From: Tieghemiomyces parasiticus
Lineage: Eukaryota > Kickxellomycota > Dimargaritomycetes > Dimargaritales > Dimargaritaceae
Direction of reading: 5' to 3'
Assembly (NCBI GenBank): GCA_027575765.1
Contig: JANBPT010000075.1
Location: forward strand, 18,570-82,569
DNA: 64,000 nucleotides
Shown here: positions 33,601-45,081 of the stretch, one piece after another
Layout: each line of letters starts with the position of its first letter
How positions within the stretch are numbered: the first letter of the stretch is position 1
Translations under genes and position numbers: made by a program
The notes under the pieces: model-generated
Database searches by the model: none
Told to the model about the DNA's origin: nothing
Seen by the model: the letters and a program-made list of their open reading frames with translations, nothing else

Positions 33601-36600
33601 CAGGTGGGCCCCGCTTGCCACCTGGAATCTGGATCAATATCTACCAGATTAGGAAATATCAAACGACACGGGTTCTCAGAAAAAAAAAGAAAAAAGAAAA
33701 CCAGAAGGCAACGTGCTGACCCGCTGTACAATGAAGATATCGCTCATATATCAGACGGGGCGGATGCAGGGCTGAGGATTTGAAATGATGGCTGCGGCCC
33801 GTCAAGTGCGCATCACGGGGATAAACTGCTACGTCTTCCCGTTTGCTTTGCCGCGGCACCGATCGGCGGGGATGCATGGTAGCGTGCGTAACCTCCCCCC
33901 CCCACACACACACATCTTCCCCGCAAGGTCCTGGGCGGTGGGTTCGATTCAGGAAAAGGACACCGCAGAAATGATGAAGTGGTAGGAGAGAGGAGGTGGA
34001 GGTCACAGGGCTAACAAACGCGGTAGTGACCCTGGGACACTAACTTGCATGACGCGGCTCTCGATAATAAAGCGACGACACTGGCCGCCGTAATGGGATA
34101 GTTTAGGTGGTGGCGGGTCTGCAAGTCTACAGTCAGGTGTCACCGGGAGACTTCATTGATCACTGACCGTCTCTCCTACTCCTCTTTAACGCCCTACACT
34201 GTACCTGACCACTACGTCCTCCGACAAGCCAGCAAATCTCGGCCGACCCATGGCCATCATACGTCGTCAAGCTGATTACATTGATTCATCTACTCCGTCA
34301 CTATCAAAGGCCGAGATAATCTAACTTGCCCAGGGTGTGACGGGATACCGGCGTTTGAAGGAGTGTTCTCGTGGCTGTTCAGTGTGATATACGCGGCTGA
34401 CTCAAGGGCAAGATTGGGATCCCCACGTTTGATCGGGGGTGTCGGACGCTTGCTTAGCTGGCTGACCCTCCCCCCCGGCCAGCTAAGACCGCAATACTAG
34501 ATGGCACCGGCCAACCGCTGATTGTAGAAAGGGGAGGCTGGTGGTGGGGTCATGATCTGGTTATCCGGGAATGTCTTAATCCACTGTGGGCAGTGCGGTG
34601 GCTCGATCATTTGGGACATATCTAATCTCCTAGACTACCCCCCCCTCGGGTACCGTTCAAGCTGGCCAGGCAGCTATCCCATGACTCACAAAGAAATAAC
34701 TCAGGAAACCAATGGCCAGTATGAATGATGAAGCCTGTCTGTAGCCAAATACGGCCATGAAGAGCATAGCCTACTCTCCAAATGTGAGGACGCAGGTAAA
34801 GTGGATGTCGGCAAGAAGGCCAAAGGTCCCTGTAGCTGCGGGGCCCGAATACGAGCTTCGGTACCAGTCACTAATCACACGTGTATGTTCGTTATGTTTT
34901 ATGCCTGTTTTCTGGTCTCCCACCCCACGTTTTACTCCTGGAGAAGGTGAACTGTGAAGGCCTAATAATGACGCCGAGCAATAACCTGGGAAGGTAGGTA
35001 GGGGTAAACAACGATGCTAATCACGAATGAGAAGCTAAACAGCAGGTTTGGGTATGCGGTGGCAGCTAGAATCTGACCATCTATCCCCGATACCACCTTA
35101 TATCTATGGTATACGTACATATTGTAGCGAACGGTCACCCTATCCCCGGCGGACTTCACCGCCTAATATGGAGGACAAGGACCCAACGTCAGGATAGGGA
35201 TCATTTTTACTGCTGGGATCAGTTGACACAAACAGACCCCGTACTGGTAAAAGCGGTTACCGTTGAGTATCCCTCCGAAGGATCAAATGCGAAGGGATAC
35301 GCCCGCGGTCAGTTTCACAGGGATGATGTCCCTTCCTGGCTGAACAGGTGGTGCAGGGCGGGGAACGGTTGAGGGCTTCCTGGGCCAATATAGAGGTGAC
35401 TGGAACGGGGGAGGGGGGAAATGGCGATTCATCTGTTGGGGGGGTGAGGTTCACGTCGTGGCGGGAGAGGCACCACCTGAACGGGTCGTGCTTCACTACC
35501 CAGAGCTCGTAGCCATCCAGCGGTACATTTTCCCTGACGCTGAGCGTCACTAGAGCCGGCCTACAGTTGTACCGTTCTCACAAGCCTTCCAGGACTGGAA
35601 GATGTGGGGGGCGTTGGGGAATAGAAATGAGAGGGAAAGGTTGGGGCAGGGATGCGCCGGCCTGGCCTTATCTGTTGGGAAACGCAGGATCGAAGGCAAG
35701 GCGGCTGGACAGGATCTTCAGAAGGGTTACACAACCACGGTGCCCCGGGGCTAGATCACTGACGTTGGAAGCCAGTGGTCCAATGAAGGTAGGTGGCCCA
35801 TTGCAAACAGAAACGTACCCTGACTGGTCGGCCGAGATGGAAGAGCTTGGGCCGTCCCCCCTGGTACGAGCCGTTCGGCATCGGTCACGTCTCTCCCCCT
35901 CATGACCCCCGCTATAGTACCCGCCAGGGGAACCGACGGTCGGCATTCCATGGTGCAACCCTCGGGTCCAGTAACCAACTACGGTGCAATCGTGTTTCCA
36001 TTGTTGCTATGGTGTAGAACACCTCTAGACAGAAGCACTCGACAAGAGGGTAATATCGTCCGATGGCTTCTTCTATTGTACCCGGCCCCTCCATTGTCAG
36101 GTCGTTGGCGTCAGACGGACACATGTGCATCCGTCTGGCGCTGAAGTGTTTCCCGCCCCTCTCTCTCCCTCTCGGCTGGTATTCAGGGTGCGGAGTAGCA
36201 CAGGTCGCCAGTGGACTACGTGTCAGGTGGGACCTGAACCTTCGCTGGTAGCGGCACTGCTTGCGGCGTTGAAGGGAGCCATATGGTGGGACGGCCGTCG
36301 ATTGTGTTGTGTGCAGGTACGTGTCCTCCTTCTACAGCTCCTTGGCAAGCAGGTCACTGGGTGCAACCGCATCGACCATAAAGTTTGCGACGGTGCCTTC
36401 CTCTGCGGCCAGCGCCCCGCTGCGGCCCTGGTTGGCTGTTTGGCATGAGGGGATGCGCTTATTTGGTTATCCGTCCCACCTCCCCACCCCCCGCTCGTGC
36501 AAAACGTGCGGGAGGGCACCCTAAGGTGTCCAGGGGCACTCTCTTCTCCCCTGAACACCGACCCGTACCGCCTCGGCCGGAATGGTGGCCCATCAGGGAC

Positions 36601-37338
36601 TATAAAATAAACAGCGGAATAAAGGTGGAGGATTGTCTACTGACATTGGAAGCCATCCAAAAATAAAACGTATGCGGGGACAACCACCTGGCATGACGTC
36701 GCGAGGGACGACCGCTGATCTCGCGACGGATGGACCTGTGCGGCCAGAGCGGGACAGGTGACTAGGACGGGTTCCCACCGCCTTGAGGTCCGCAAGGGGT
36801 CTAGGTCGAGGTAGCAGGAAGGGAAGGGAAGAAGGCCTCAGGTGTTGATCTGCGCCCACCTGACGCTTGTAACCAACAAGGAAAGGGAAGGGTGAAGGGC
36901 TTCACGATCTGGCTGGTCTCCCCACCCTTGCCCCCCTCTCTCAGCTATGCGTGCATTAAACCCTTTCGGGATCAGCGGCGTACCATGCGGTGCTGTACCC
37001 CCCCCCCTGAATCGCCTAGCTTCGTTCCCGTACCCCCAGCTAGGTCTCTTCGGCGCCTATTTAAGCCGCCGTATCCTCCCCCCTACACCCCAGCTTATCA
37101 TCCAACCAACCTAATACCAGCCTACTTCTCCATAGCCATCCTACCTACCTACCCCTTTTACACCAGCGCTTCATCTGCACTACCATTCGCCGTGTATCCT
37201 CGGTGCCGGCCAAGTCCCCCCCCCACTGCCTTCCCTCTGTCTATTTTTTCCTCCGCAGCGATAGGCCATCCCGACCCCACGCAGTCGGCCCGCACCCCTA
37301 CCTTTCCGCCCGCCCCTAGCTTCCAGTCTATCTGCATC
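30633..37338. other. 6.7-kb gene-poor region
   Basis: No intact gene is supported. Much of it is A/T-richer with scattered G runs. A GC-rich patch at 35250-36560 contains short gene-like frames on both strands, for example the minus-strand frame at 35257-35550 with VRENVPLDGYELWVVKHD, but no consistent exon chain could be built. A possible retroelement protease remnant is listed separately. From 36890 to 37338 the plus strand is a C/T-rich leader. Confidence 0.45.
32906..33211 (+). mobile_element. Possible retrotransposon remnant (aspartic protease-like)
   Basis: A 101-residue frame contains LLVDSGARCNVS followed about 10 residues later by an aromatic/Phe position, the arrangement of the Asp-Ser-Gly-Ala catalytic motif in LTR-retrotransposon proteases (Ty1/copia or gypsy). 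No zinc knuckle, integrase, reverse transcriptase or LTR is recognisable nearby, so at best this is a decayed fragment. Chance occurrence cannot be excluded. Confidence 0.25.
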
Positions 37339-37755
37339 ATGGAGCCCGACTGGTGCCCGCGCTGCTACTACAGCACCAACGAACACGACCTGTACTGCTC
37401 CGAGGTGTGCGAAGGGTTTGACGCCACGCACGAATACCCCAACCCTCCACCGCCGACACTGGTCCAGCGGGGCTACCCTGACGCCGTGGAGGCCAACCGA
37501 CGGTGGCAGCGTCCCAAGCCCAAGCCCTACGCCGTGCAACCCGAGTGGAGCATCATCGACGTATCCACGCTGGAATTGCCCAACCTGGCCCGGATGGATC
37601 AGGAGCGTGATGCCGCCGAGAAGGAGCGTTTACGTGCCCAGCGCGAGGAATACGCTCGGGCCGTCGAGGCCGGGGAGATTGAGCCGGAGCCGACCGAGTC
37701 GCCCTTCACTTTCGATGAGGATGACTGGAACCATTTCCGGCGCAACCACTTCTAA
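37339..37755 (+). CDS. Small Cys-motif protein, 138 residues
   Basis: The ATG at 37339 (MEPDWCPRCYYSTNEHD) follows a long C/T-rich leader that is open in the same frame, so an earlier ATG at 36985 is formally possible but leader-like. The N-terminus has C-x2-C, then Y-C-S-x2-C, a likely single zinc site resembling the short treble-clef module at the start of several uncharacterised fungal regulators. The middle is Pro-rich. The C-terminal half is a charged helix (ERDAAEKERLRAQREEYARA) and an acidic tail ending in DDWNHFRRNHF. Not recognised beyond that; possibly a nuclear regulator. Confidence 0.7.
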   Translation: MEPDWCPRCYYSTNEHDLYCSEVCEGFDATHEYPNPPPPTLVQRGYPDAVEANRRWQRPKPKPYAVQPEWSIIDVSTLELPNLARMDQERDAAEKERLRAQREEYARAVEAGEIEPEPTESPFTFDEDDWNHFRRNHF

Positions 37756-38376
37756 GGCGTTGTCCCGCGCACCGTGCCCCTCCCTTTGCGGTATATGTAA
37801 ATCGACCCCCCGAACAACTTCGCCCTCTTTACCGCCTGAAACCTCCGCGTTATCCCGCTCCTAGCACCCTGTTCCGGATAGTATTCCACCGCCCACTCGC
37901 CAGGGTGAGGGGCTACGACCTGGGCTTCAGGTCTACACCCGCCACCGTGCGCCCACTACTGCTGTATTATATCCTTACCTTTCTTGTCATGTAATGGCCT
38001 TGTATAAATCTGGCTCCTGTTCATTGCTGCATATGGCCCATATTGGGGAGGGGGTTGGCGCGCGAGAGACGCGGCGCGGCGCCCCTAGATGATTGTTGAC
38101 GCCGCCCACTGTCAACAGTAGCTACCCCCGTAGAGTTGAATGGGTGGATGGAAAGATGGTGACGCCTTGAATGAGGTGGATCTTACGGAGCTGACTTCTA
38201 GGTACTCGTCTCTGTTGGCCACGACGCACTCGTTCAAGTTTCATACCCACTCGAGCCACTACCAATGTCTCTGTTCCGGAAACTAGTAATCTGAATTAGG
38301 CGATAGGTAGGGGAGGGTAGATAATTCGAGTGTGCTCCCCGTGGGAAAACCAATTCCCCTCTTCGCCCTCTCGCAG

Positions 38377-38398
38377 TATATATATATATATATATATA
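38377..38398. repeat. (TA)n microsatellite
   Basis: Eleven uninterrupted TA dinucleotides. Confidence 0.95.
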
Positions 38399-39045
38399 CC
38401 CTCTCTCCCCGTTCGTTACCAAAATGATGTTCCACGCTTCCCTCGGTCCCCCTACCGGGCCGTTTGGATCTGCCAACAACTGGGCGTGTCAATGAAACAT
38501 TTGCCTCCGGTACTACCATTTTAGTGCGGCGCTGCACTGAAGGGGGTAAACTATGCGGTTACCAGGCCGCCTAGACCAGCAGGCACTGTGGGTGTGCGAA
38601 CCAGCCCGTGTGGAGAACCTCCAAGTTTGAAGCGGTCCCGAGGAAGTGGCCTTGCTAACTAACCAGGGCAGGGCTCATCGGACCGCTACACATAGCCCTC
38701 TTGGTAGGCATTCGCCATGCCCCCCTCCTTCGGTTTTGCCTCACCCTCCCAAGTCTAGGCCACTGCCTTCCTACAGTTAATCCTGCAGGCGGCGGAGGAT
38801 GAAGGACAGAGACACGGTAAGTCCTGATGTTCCCATATTCATTAGGAAGGAGCTCGTACCGTGTGTCGGTGGCCACCTTGATCAAATTCTAGTAGGACCC
38901 CTTAGACTCACTCTAGGACGGCCGGTTGTTGAGATACTGATGCTCGTATCAAGGCAATTACGATTTGTATTGCCAAAATTGAATTGAAAGTCGATTTCCA
39001 AAAGCTCAGGTCGACCTGGTTGCCAGGAGTCACCAAGTGCATTGA

Positions 39046-39051
39046 TTTATT
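39046..39051 (-). terminator. Poly(A) signal AATAAA (minus strand)
   Basis: TTTATT on the plus strand, about 80 bases past the stop of the SPOUT1 gene at 39129; a probable 3'-end signal. Confidence 0.45.
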
Positions 39052-39128
39052 GGTACTGCACTTATGCAACTTGGGAGGCCAGGGGAGCCCACCCGTCTGA
39101 TGAAAGATGACGAGGACCGATTGGTGAT

Positions 39129-40912
39129 CTAGCTCTTGACTCCCAAACTCAGGAACGTGTTTCGCAAAGCGGCCATGGATACCAGGATGGCCTCCTACAC
39201 CAGGGTAAGTGTATCGTATTAGAATGGTTGAGGGCGAACCTTGTTAGCGGTAATCGGGACGATAGAGCAAAAAATAAATCTTTAGGGAAGCCCGCGAGAG
39301 GGCCCTGGTCGATTAATAGTGAGAGTCGTCTACTTACCTCCGTCCGGATCGTCCGGCTTCCTTGGTCGGGGCAGGTATTAATCCAGTAATCAAACAGCTT
39401 GCTGGCCTCGCCGGTGACCTCTGGGTCGGGCTCTGCCGCGCTCTCGATACCGGCCACGCCGCCAAACATCACAAGGACGTGCTTAAATTTACGCGTTTTC
39501 TCCGCTATTTTGCTCACGGGTTCGCCACGTTCGGACGTGCCAATGGTGAGATCGTATCCGCCCTGCCAAAAGCAATCGAAAGGTAGACAATGGAGGAAGA
39601 AGGAATACGATAGGAAAAGGATGCAGTTAGTAGGCATCCTGAGGGGGTGAGGTAGCGAGATATACGGGGCTAAATGTGCCCTGCTTGGAAACCATCCGAA
39701 ACGTATTGGGCAGTGGTTACTTACCTCATAGGGTGACTCGGATAGGACTTTGGACAAGGAGTTGGCCAGTCGCACCTGGTAGCCCCAATAGATGCCGTCC
39801 TTTTCAACGGGCGTCCGCGGGGAAACCACCTCGCCCATGGGGAATTTGGTATCTGTTGGAAAAAAAAAGGGGGATGAGCCAAATGCAGGCAATGTAGGAG
39901 TTAAGTTGCCAATTTTGCACGAGTCCCCGAACTCTGGAGGGTGGAAGATAAGAATACGTCGGATGGACGACCAAGACGAAGAGGCCAGGTGCAGGCGATG
40001 GCCGGTCACAAGTGTCAGCAAATCAGGGCCGGATTTGCCGCTCTACTTACCCAGATCCTCGGGCTTGTTCATCTTGACCGTAACGCGCACGTCGGGGGCG
40101 ATGTGCCGATCGAGGCGCACCAGTTTTGCGAACCCGCAGTAGGCGTAGCACGGACCATCCTCGCGGTTCTTGGGACGCACGATGGCCTCACGATAAGGAC
40201 TAGGCTCATCCTGGCGCACGTGGTTGGGGCTATCCAGAGGGTTGAGCAGTCCGGCATACTGCAGATCCGGGTGCCGGGGAAACACTTCACGACGAATATA
40301 TTGGGGGGCTTCCATGTACTGCAGAACACGCGCCATAAACAAGTTGGCGTCGTCGAGCCGCGCCGCCGACTCGAACAAGCCCGTTAGGGGCTGGCCGGGT
40401 ACGTAGGCGCTTTCCGGGTGATCAGTCGACTGTTCACGTTCACAGCGGTCGTCATAGATGACAATCTCGTCGACGTTGGCGACGGCGGCCGCGCGAGCCA
40501 CCTGGCCGACCAGGTAGGTACGCAGCTCGGCGCTCTGGGCGTTCTCCACGATGGAACCAGGGAGGGCCATGCTCACAGTGTATTGCCGGGGTCCGCTGTG
40601 CAGGATGGTGGGCTCCGGTGCGGCCGGCGCACGGACTGAGGCCGGAGTGACTGGCGCAACTTTCTTGGTCGGTGCGCTGTCGGGGGCCGTACCGTCCTGG
40701 TCGGCTTTGCGCTATCGGGAAGGTAGGGGGATAGGGCACAGACGGAAAGGTGCAGTCGAGGCATTAGCGGGGAACCTGTATAACTCTGCATTACCCAAAG
40801 GCTGGGATATGGCTAGCCGGACAGAAGCATGACTGCGTCCCATCGCCGACGAAGGGCGCATTGTTAGCGGAGCCTAGCCTACCTTATTTGGTTTGGGTCC
40901 GCGGTTTCCCAT
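39129..40912 (-). CDS. SPOUT1: SPOUT-domain RNA methyltransferase, C9orf114/SPOUT1 type (5 exons)
   Basis: Exons 40912-40883, 40711-40051, 39852-39725, 39562-39338, 39194-39129; phases 0,1,0,0 agree, 369 residues, close to the human protein's length. The short first exon encodes MGNRGPKPNK. After a charged Ala/Pro-rich region the conserved core starts at TVSMALPGSIVENAQSAELR. It continues through PQYIRREVFPRHPDLQYAGLLNPLDSP, an RNA-binding insertion, GIYWGYQVRLANSLS and GYDLTIGTSERG. The SAM-binding knot follows (VMFGGVAGIESA, NTCPDQGSRTIRTEEA), whose last segment crosses the exon 4/5 junction. The family is the DUF171 SPOUT methyltransferases, acting on RNA and in animals also tied to spindle poles. 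Start and stop are both supported by homologous ends. Confidence 0.95.
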
Positions 40913-41893
40913 GGCGATGGTTTTTGCTATAGAGTGGAATGGCTCGGTGGTCGATAAGGAAAATGGTAGTAAATACAATATGCAGACTGACTACCGCGGT
41001 TCGTGACACAGAAATCAACAACGTATGTAGGATTCGCGGGAAGAGCGGTAACCGTTTGCCGAGGCGTTCTGGAATATACTTGTCCGAAGACCCCTTGGCT
41101 TGACTGCCCAGCGTCCACTTGAATAGTTTGGACTGGTAGCGGCTAGTGGTGGTCGGTATAAGCTTGGGTTGTACCTGTGAATGTTCCCTACCCTCCTTCT
41201 CCCGCTCGCGGCTGTTCAAAAGAAAAAAAAAAAAAAAGAGTGACTCAGAGGAGCGTGGGCAGGGCAGCATTGTCACGTGATAATCAAACTGCTGCGTTGC
41301 CTCCCTTGACAGGCTCAACGTTATGGAAATGAAAGCGATCGACTAACTTTTAAGGTAAGCGAACATGGACGCAACACGGGAAACCTAAGGCGGACAAGGT
41401 GGGCACATATGGGTTTATTTATACAGCACGTACGGCGGAGTGCAATGCACACTTGAAGGGGAAGAAAGAGGTGAACGAAACGAACGCGCAGCGTTCAACA
41501 CGAGCGAGTGGCGGATATCTAAGCAAAATGTGGTGGTCGACCGCAACGGAGGAAAGGAAAGTGAGAGAGAACGGATAGGCTATACGGTAGAAGCGGGGAC
41601 GGCACACCAAAGGGCCACGGGCTATTGGCAGGTAGCGTGGAAGAGGCAGAGCAAGGACAGCGACCCAGTTCGTGGGCCGCTCCGATTCACCACCTGGTGT
41701 ACAGGAAAGGTGGAAAAAGGTCTTATAGTGGAATTTGGGTAAACTTTGATATGTAGGAGGGTGAGTATGAAAGCGCCGCGAGCGCAGGGAAGGTCGCCGA
41801 CGGTTAACTACAGAGCCAGCGCGCTCAAAAAGGGAGGGGCCGATAAGCCTTCTTCCTTCCAGCTTGGCATCGCCTAGCCGTCCGAAAGGAGAC
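40913..41893. other. Intergenic region
   Basis: About 1 kb between two minus-strand genes. It contains an A-rich tract near 41221-41238 and no supported gene. Confidence 0.5.
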
Positions 41894-42907
41894 CTAGGCC
41901 CGGCCCTGGAACTGCGAAGTGGCGTAGTTGGTGGCGGCCGACTGAGCGGTTTTGGACGAGGCCACGGTGGACACGGCCTGGGCCTTGGCTTCCTCGAAGG
42001 TGTGGCCCTGAGACTTGTAGTGCTGGTGGATCTTGCGGTACATGAAAAGCATGAATAGGCCGCCGCCGAGGAAGCACGCGGTGGTCAGGAGACAAAACAC
42101 GCCGGCCACCACCTTGCCCGCTGACAGCATGCTGATGCCGTTAATGAGGGCGGCCGAGCCGCTGTATGGGATGCCGACGGCGAGGTAGAACGAGACCAGG
42201 ATGTGGAGACCGCCGAACACAAAGTAGAAGTAGTAGTATAGCGACTTCTCCTTCATGAAGGCGTTGTAGATGGGGCGGTACCAAAAGAAGAAGGACAGGA
42301 AGGTGACGGTGAAAAGGTAGCCGAAGCTGACGCCAAAGTCGGACGGAGCGCTGGTCACGCCCTCGGCGTGGGACAGGAACATGATGAGGGCGGTGACGCA
42401 GTTCAGCACCAGGGTGCCCTCGAGGAAGAGCCAATAGTGCCACATGCGTCGCACGGTGGACTGGTGCGCGGCGGGGATCTCAGCCTTGATGTCGAGATAC
42501 ATGAGGGGAAAGAAGGGTGGGAAGTTGTGCGGGGGCCGACCGCTCTTGCGAATCTCTTCGCTCTGAGCCTGCAGTTCGCGCTCGCGCTGGGCCAGCTCCT
42601 GTTCGCGCCGCTGCAGTTCGGCCTCTCGTGAGCTGATGGCGGCGTCCGGGAAGCCCCCGCGGGGTTCACTCACGTCGACGGAGTGGTGGCGGTCGCCGGG
42701 CCCGTCCAATGGAATGAATTCCATGCGCTGGCTGTTCTGGCGGGAACGGCCGGCGGGGTCCGTGTCGGACGCGGGGCCGAGGGTGTCATCGGCGGCAATG
42801 TGGGTAGAGCTGAGGGCGCGGTTAATAGCCGGGTCGGCGAATGGGTCTTGGACCTCGTAGCGCGTATCCTCAAACGGATTGGCCTCCGTCGGGCGGAGAT
42901 GGGACAT
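41894..42907 (-). CDS. SCAMP: Secretory carrier-associated membrane protein (SCAMP)
   Basis: Single exon, 337 residues, ATG at 42907. The cytosolic N-terminus has NPFED and DPF endocytic adaptor motifs, then a coiled coil (ISSREAELQRREQELAQREREL). The SCAMP core holds four membrane spans between about 150 and 295, introduced by NFPPFFPLMYLDIKAEIP. It includes the WYRPIYNAFMKEKS loop, equivalent to the conserved E-peptide region between spans 2 and 3. The C-terminus is cytosolic and helical. SCAMPs act in post-Golgi and endosomal recycling. They are general in animals and plants but missing from yeasts, so presence here argues for a lineage outside Dikarya. It lies downstream of its own C-rich promoter on the same strand as SPOUT1. 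Confidence 0.95.
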   Translation of the reverse strand: MSHLRPTEANPFEDTRYEVQDPFADPAINRALSSTHIAADDTLGPASDTDPAGRSRQNSQRMEFIPLDGPGDRHHSVDVSEPRGGFPDAAISSREAELQRREQELAQRERELQAQSEEIRKSGRPPHNFPPFFPLMYLDIKAEIPAAHQSTVRRMWHYWLFLEGTLVLNCVTALIMFLSHAEGVTSAPSDFGVSFGYLFTVTFLSFFFWYRPIYNAFMKEKSLYYYFYFVFGGLHILVSFYLAVGIPYSGSAALINGISMLSAGKVVAGVFCLLTTACFLGGGLFMLFMYRKIHQHYKSQGHTFEEAKAQAVSTVASSKTAQSAATNYATSQFQGRA

Positions 42908-44565
42908 TGGAAGGGCGGGCGGGGGATGGGGAAGGGGGTGGATATAAACCGATACGGTGCTGGCACGAGCGGGTAAGACTGTTAAGAAAGGGCCGACCGG
43001 GGATGTTCAGATGATGTAGTAGGGATAGCCCAGTCGAACGGACAGAGCGGAAGGTGGGGGGGGGGGCGGTAGGTGCCAAGGGCCTCAACGGCAAATGCGG
43101 AGTGCAAAAGATTGGCAGACAGTGGATGGTGGGTGGCGTAACAATAGACACGTATGGCCTGGGGTTTGTATCGGACTGGCGAACGAACGGGCGAGAGGGG
43201 GAGGGTGGCATAGAAGGTCAAGGTCACCGCCAAGCCCTCACCATAGTAACCACTTTTCTCTTCCGGCCGTCTATGCATGCCCCAGCGTGGTAAGGTGGGG
43301 GGTAGCGGGCACGTAGCGGTGCTCGCACCTAATGCGGACGACTGGGGGGGACCGCGGGGACCCTGCAAGCCTAGGCAGTCCTGATGTGCACCATCCCAGC
43401 CTTCGCATGCCTCTCTGCCAACGAGCCTTTGCGAAAGTGTGGTGACAAAGGCGGTCGCTGGAGATCCACTAGCCAGGCTCGGTGTCGATTGGGCCACGAT
43501 AACTGTTCAGATTATATACATGGACCACACAGCCCCTCCTCTACGTCTTTATAATAGGTTTCTCCCGGGAAGGCCAGTGGCAGAAAGAGGGGGAGGAGCA
43601 GCGGCTGTTTGAACCGCAGGGGTAAGCCCGGCTAAGGAAGTAGGCGAATGAAGTGGCCGCGCTGCACCGTGCAGAAAGCAAGACGCACGGTAAACACCGT
43701 CGGTGCCAAACACGGGCAGCCCAGAGGGGGCCATGCGCTGCAGCCGAGGGGCTAGGATGCACGCCGACTAGGCATCTGGCCGGCGCCGGATCCCGCAAGA
43801 GCCAACGCGGGGGATGACGGCTGTGGTCAGGCTGTAATCCATGTAAACTTGGGGAGGGGCATTGCTCAGGGTTGACCATAATGAGCACGGTTTGGCCGGT
43901 CAGACTGAGCCTGGGTAGGAGCTACACGGTGGTACCTGGGTCCAGGGCTATTTAGGTTCACTGGTGATTTTTCGTCCACTGTGTTTCAAAGAATGTGAGG
44001 GACATTGACAGTGTGGGCGAAGGGACTGTTTCGATTGAGGAACGTATAAGCCCTGGAGATTTACGCCGGCCCTTGATTACATGCCATCTCGTCAATATTT
44101 CGTTCAGTAGTTGACGCAGACTGCTGGTCTTGTGCCAGGGAAGCTTCCGTGGACTAGAATGGGCCTTCTATCATCATGAAGTAGCATGGAATTCTTTCTT
44201 CCAAACAGAAGCTGCTTGGCCTACGACAAGTATCAAAGGTAAAATGGGGTATACTGCGCATTTATTCTGCGGGACAACACATGTATATCGTGTGGAGAGC
44301 ATAGTCGTGATGATTGATGGGTGTGGGTATGGTGGACCGCTCTGGTTGGAACCGATAACAATTATGTTGAGAGGGGGTGTTCGGTCAACCGAATGGTACA
44401 ATGGTCGCGCGTACAGATACGCGTATCTGATCTGGAGACCATGCAACCACGGGCAAAGTGGCTGGGACCAAGTGGATTATATAGGCTTAGGAGGTCACTG
44501 ATGGCTAAATGCCCACCCATGCTGAGCTCTAGGGGCGTATCACTTGTGGATCTACAGGGATCCAT
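42908..44565. other. Intergenic region
   Basis: 1.65 kb without a supported gene. A GC-rich patch at 43540-43890 has short frames on the minus strand but no recognisable domain. An 123-residue plus-strand ORF at 44130-44501 has atypical composition and is left uncalled. Confidence 0.4.
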
Positions 44566-45081
44566 TTAAACCCAGGTCCAGCTGACAGGGACGCGGCCGG
44601 CGGCCTGGTCGGCGATCTGATCGAATGCACCGACGCTAAGATCCAGGTCACCGCTCTTGCAGGGCGGGCACTTGTCCACAATAGTGACGGTCACGCTACC
44701 CTTGGGGCCCGTGACGAGGGCCTTCTGGCCGCACAGGGGGTTGGCGTTGGGGTTGGCCGGGTTACCAAACTGCGGGGCGTTCAAGGCGGCGACGAAGTCG
44801 CTGTCCGAGTTTTGCCAGCCACAGGCGCCTAGACCCACCGAGGGGCTGTAGTAGGTAAGATCGCCGGTGAACTGCTCACCACTACCGGATGAAGTAGAGT
44901 TGGCAGCGGGTGAAGGGGCGGCCTCACGACCGTCGACGGGCGTGGGCGTGGGTGAAATCGTGGAGGTGACCCAGCTGGTCACGGTCTCGTAAACGATGCG
45001 GGTGTGGGCGGGGCTAGCTTCGACAGCGGCCAGACCAGTGACGGCGGTGAAGAGAATAGCGACCTTGGTAAACGACACCAT
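44566..45081 (-). CDS. Secreted barwin/expansin-like double-psi beta-barrel protein
   Basis: Single exon, 171 residues from the ATG at 45081; the frame is open upstream but without a signal-like start. A signal peptide (MVSFTKVAILFTAVTGLAAV) is followed by a Ser/Thr/Pro-rich spacer and then the DPBB domain (about 70-171). The domain shows FTGDLTYYSPSVGLGACGW, a central ALNAPQFG strand, and IVDKCPPCKSGDLDLS with FDQIADQAAG, the pattern of fungal RlpA-like/barwin-related proteins. These small secreted proteins bind carbohydrate or modify walls and are abundant in plant- and fungus-associated fungi. Four Cys suggest two disulphides. It is the intact partner of the pseudogene at 25054-25474 and a more distant paralog of the gene at 47178-47609. 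Confidence 0.92.
   Translation of the reverse strand: MVSFTKVAILFTAVTGLAAVEASPAHTRIVYETVTSWVTSTISPTPTPVDGREAAPSPAANSTSSGSGEQFTGDLTYYSPSVGLGACGWQNSDSDFVAALNAPQFGNPANPNANPLCGQKALVTGPKGSVTVTIVDKCPPCKSGDLDLSVGAFDQIADQAAGRVPVSWTWV

Larger units (their letters stand above)
37756..39128. other. Intergenic region with TA microsatellite
   Basis: 1.4 kb between convergent genes. It contains a perfect TA run at 38377-38398 and no supported coding sequence. Confidence 0.5.

Noticed and set aside
33930..33960. ggttcgattc-like tRNA B-box and a few similar sequences elsewhere (for example 48920, 54340)
   Set aside because: No matching A-box at the right distance and no cloverleaf could be folded by eye.
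42982..43497. 171-residue minus-strand ORF upstream of SCAMP
   Set aside because: Uneven composition, no motif; lies in the SCAMP promoter region.
44130..44501. 123-residue plus-strand ORF
   Set aside because: Trp/Tyr/Gly-rich chance composition with A/T-ending codons unlike genuine genes here.
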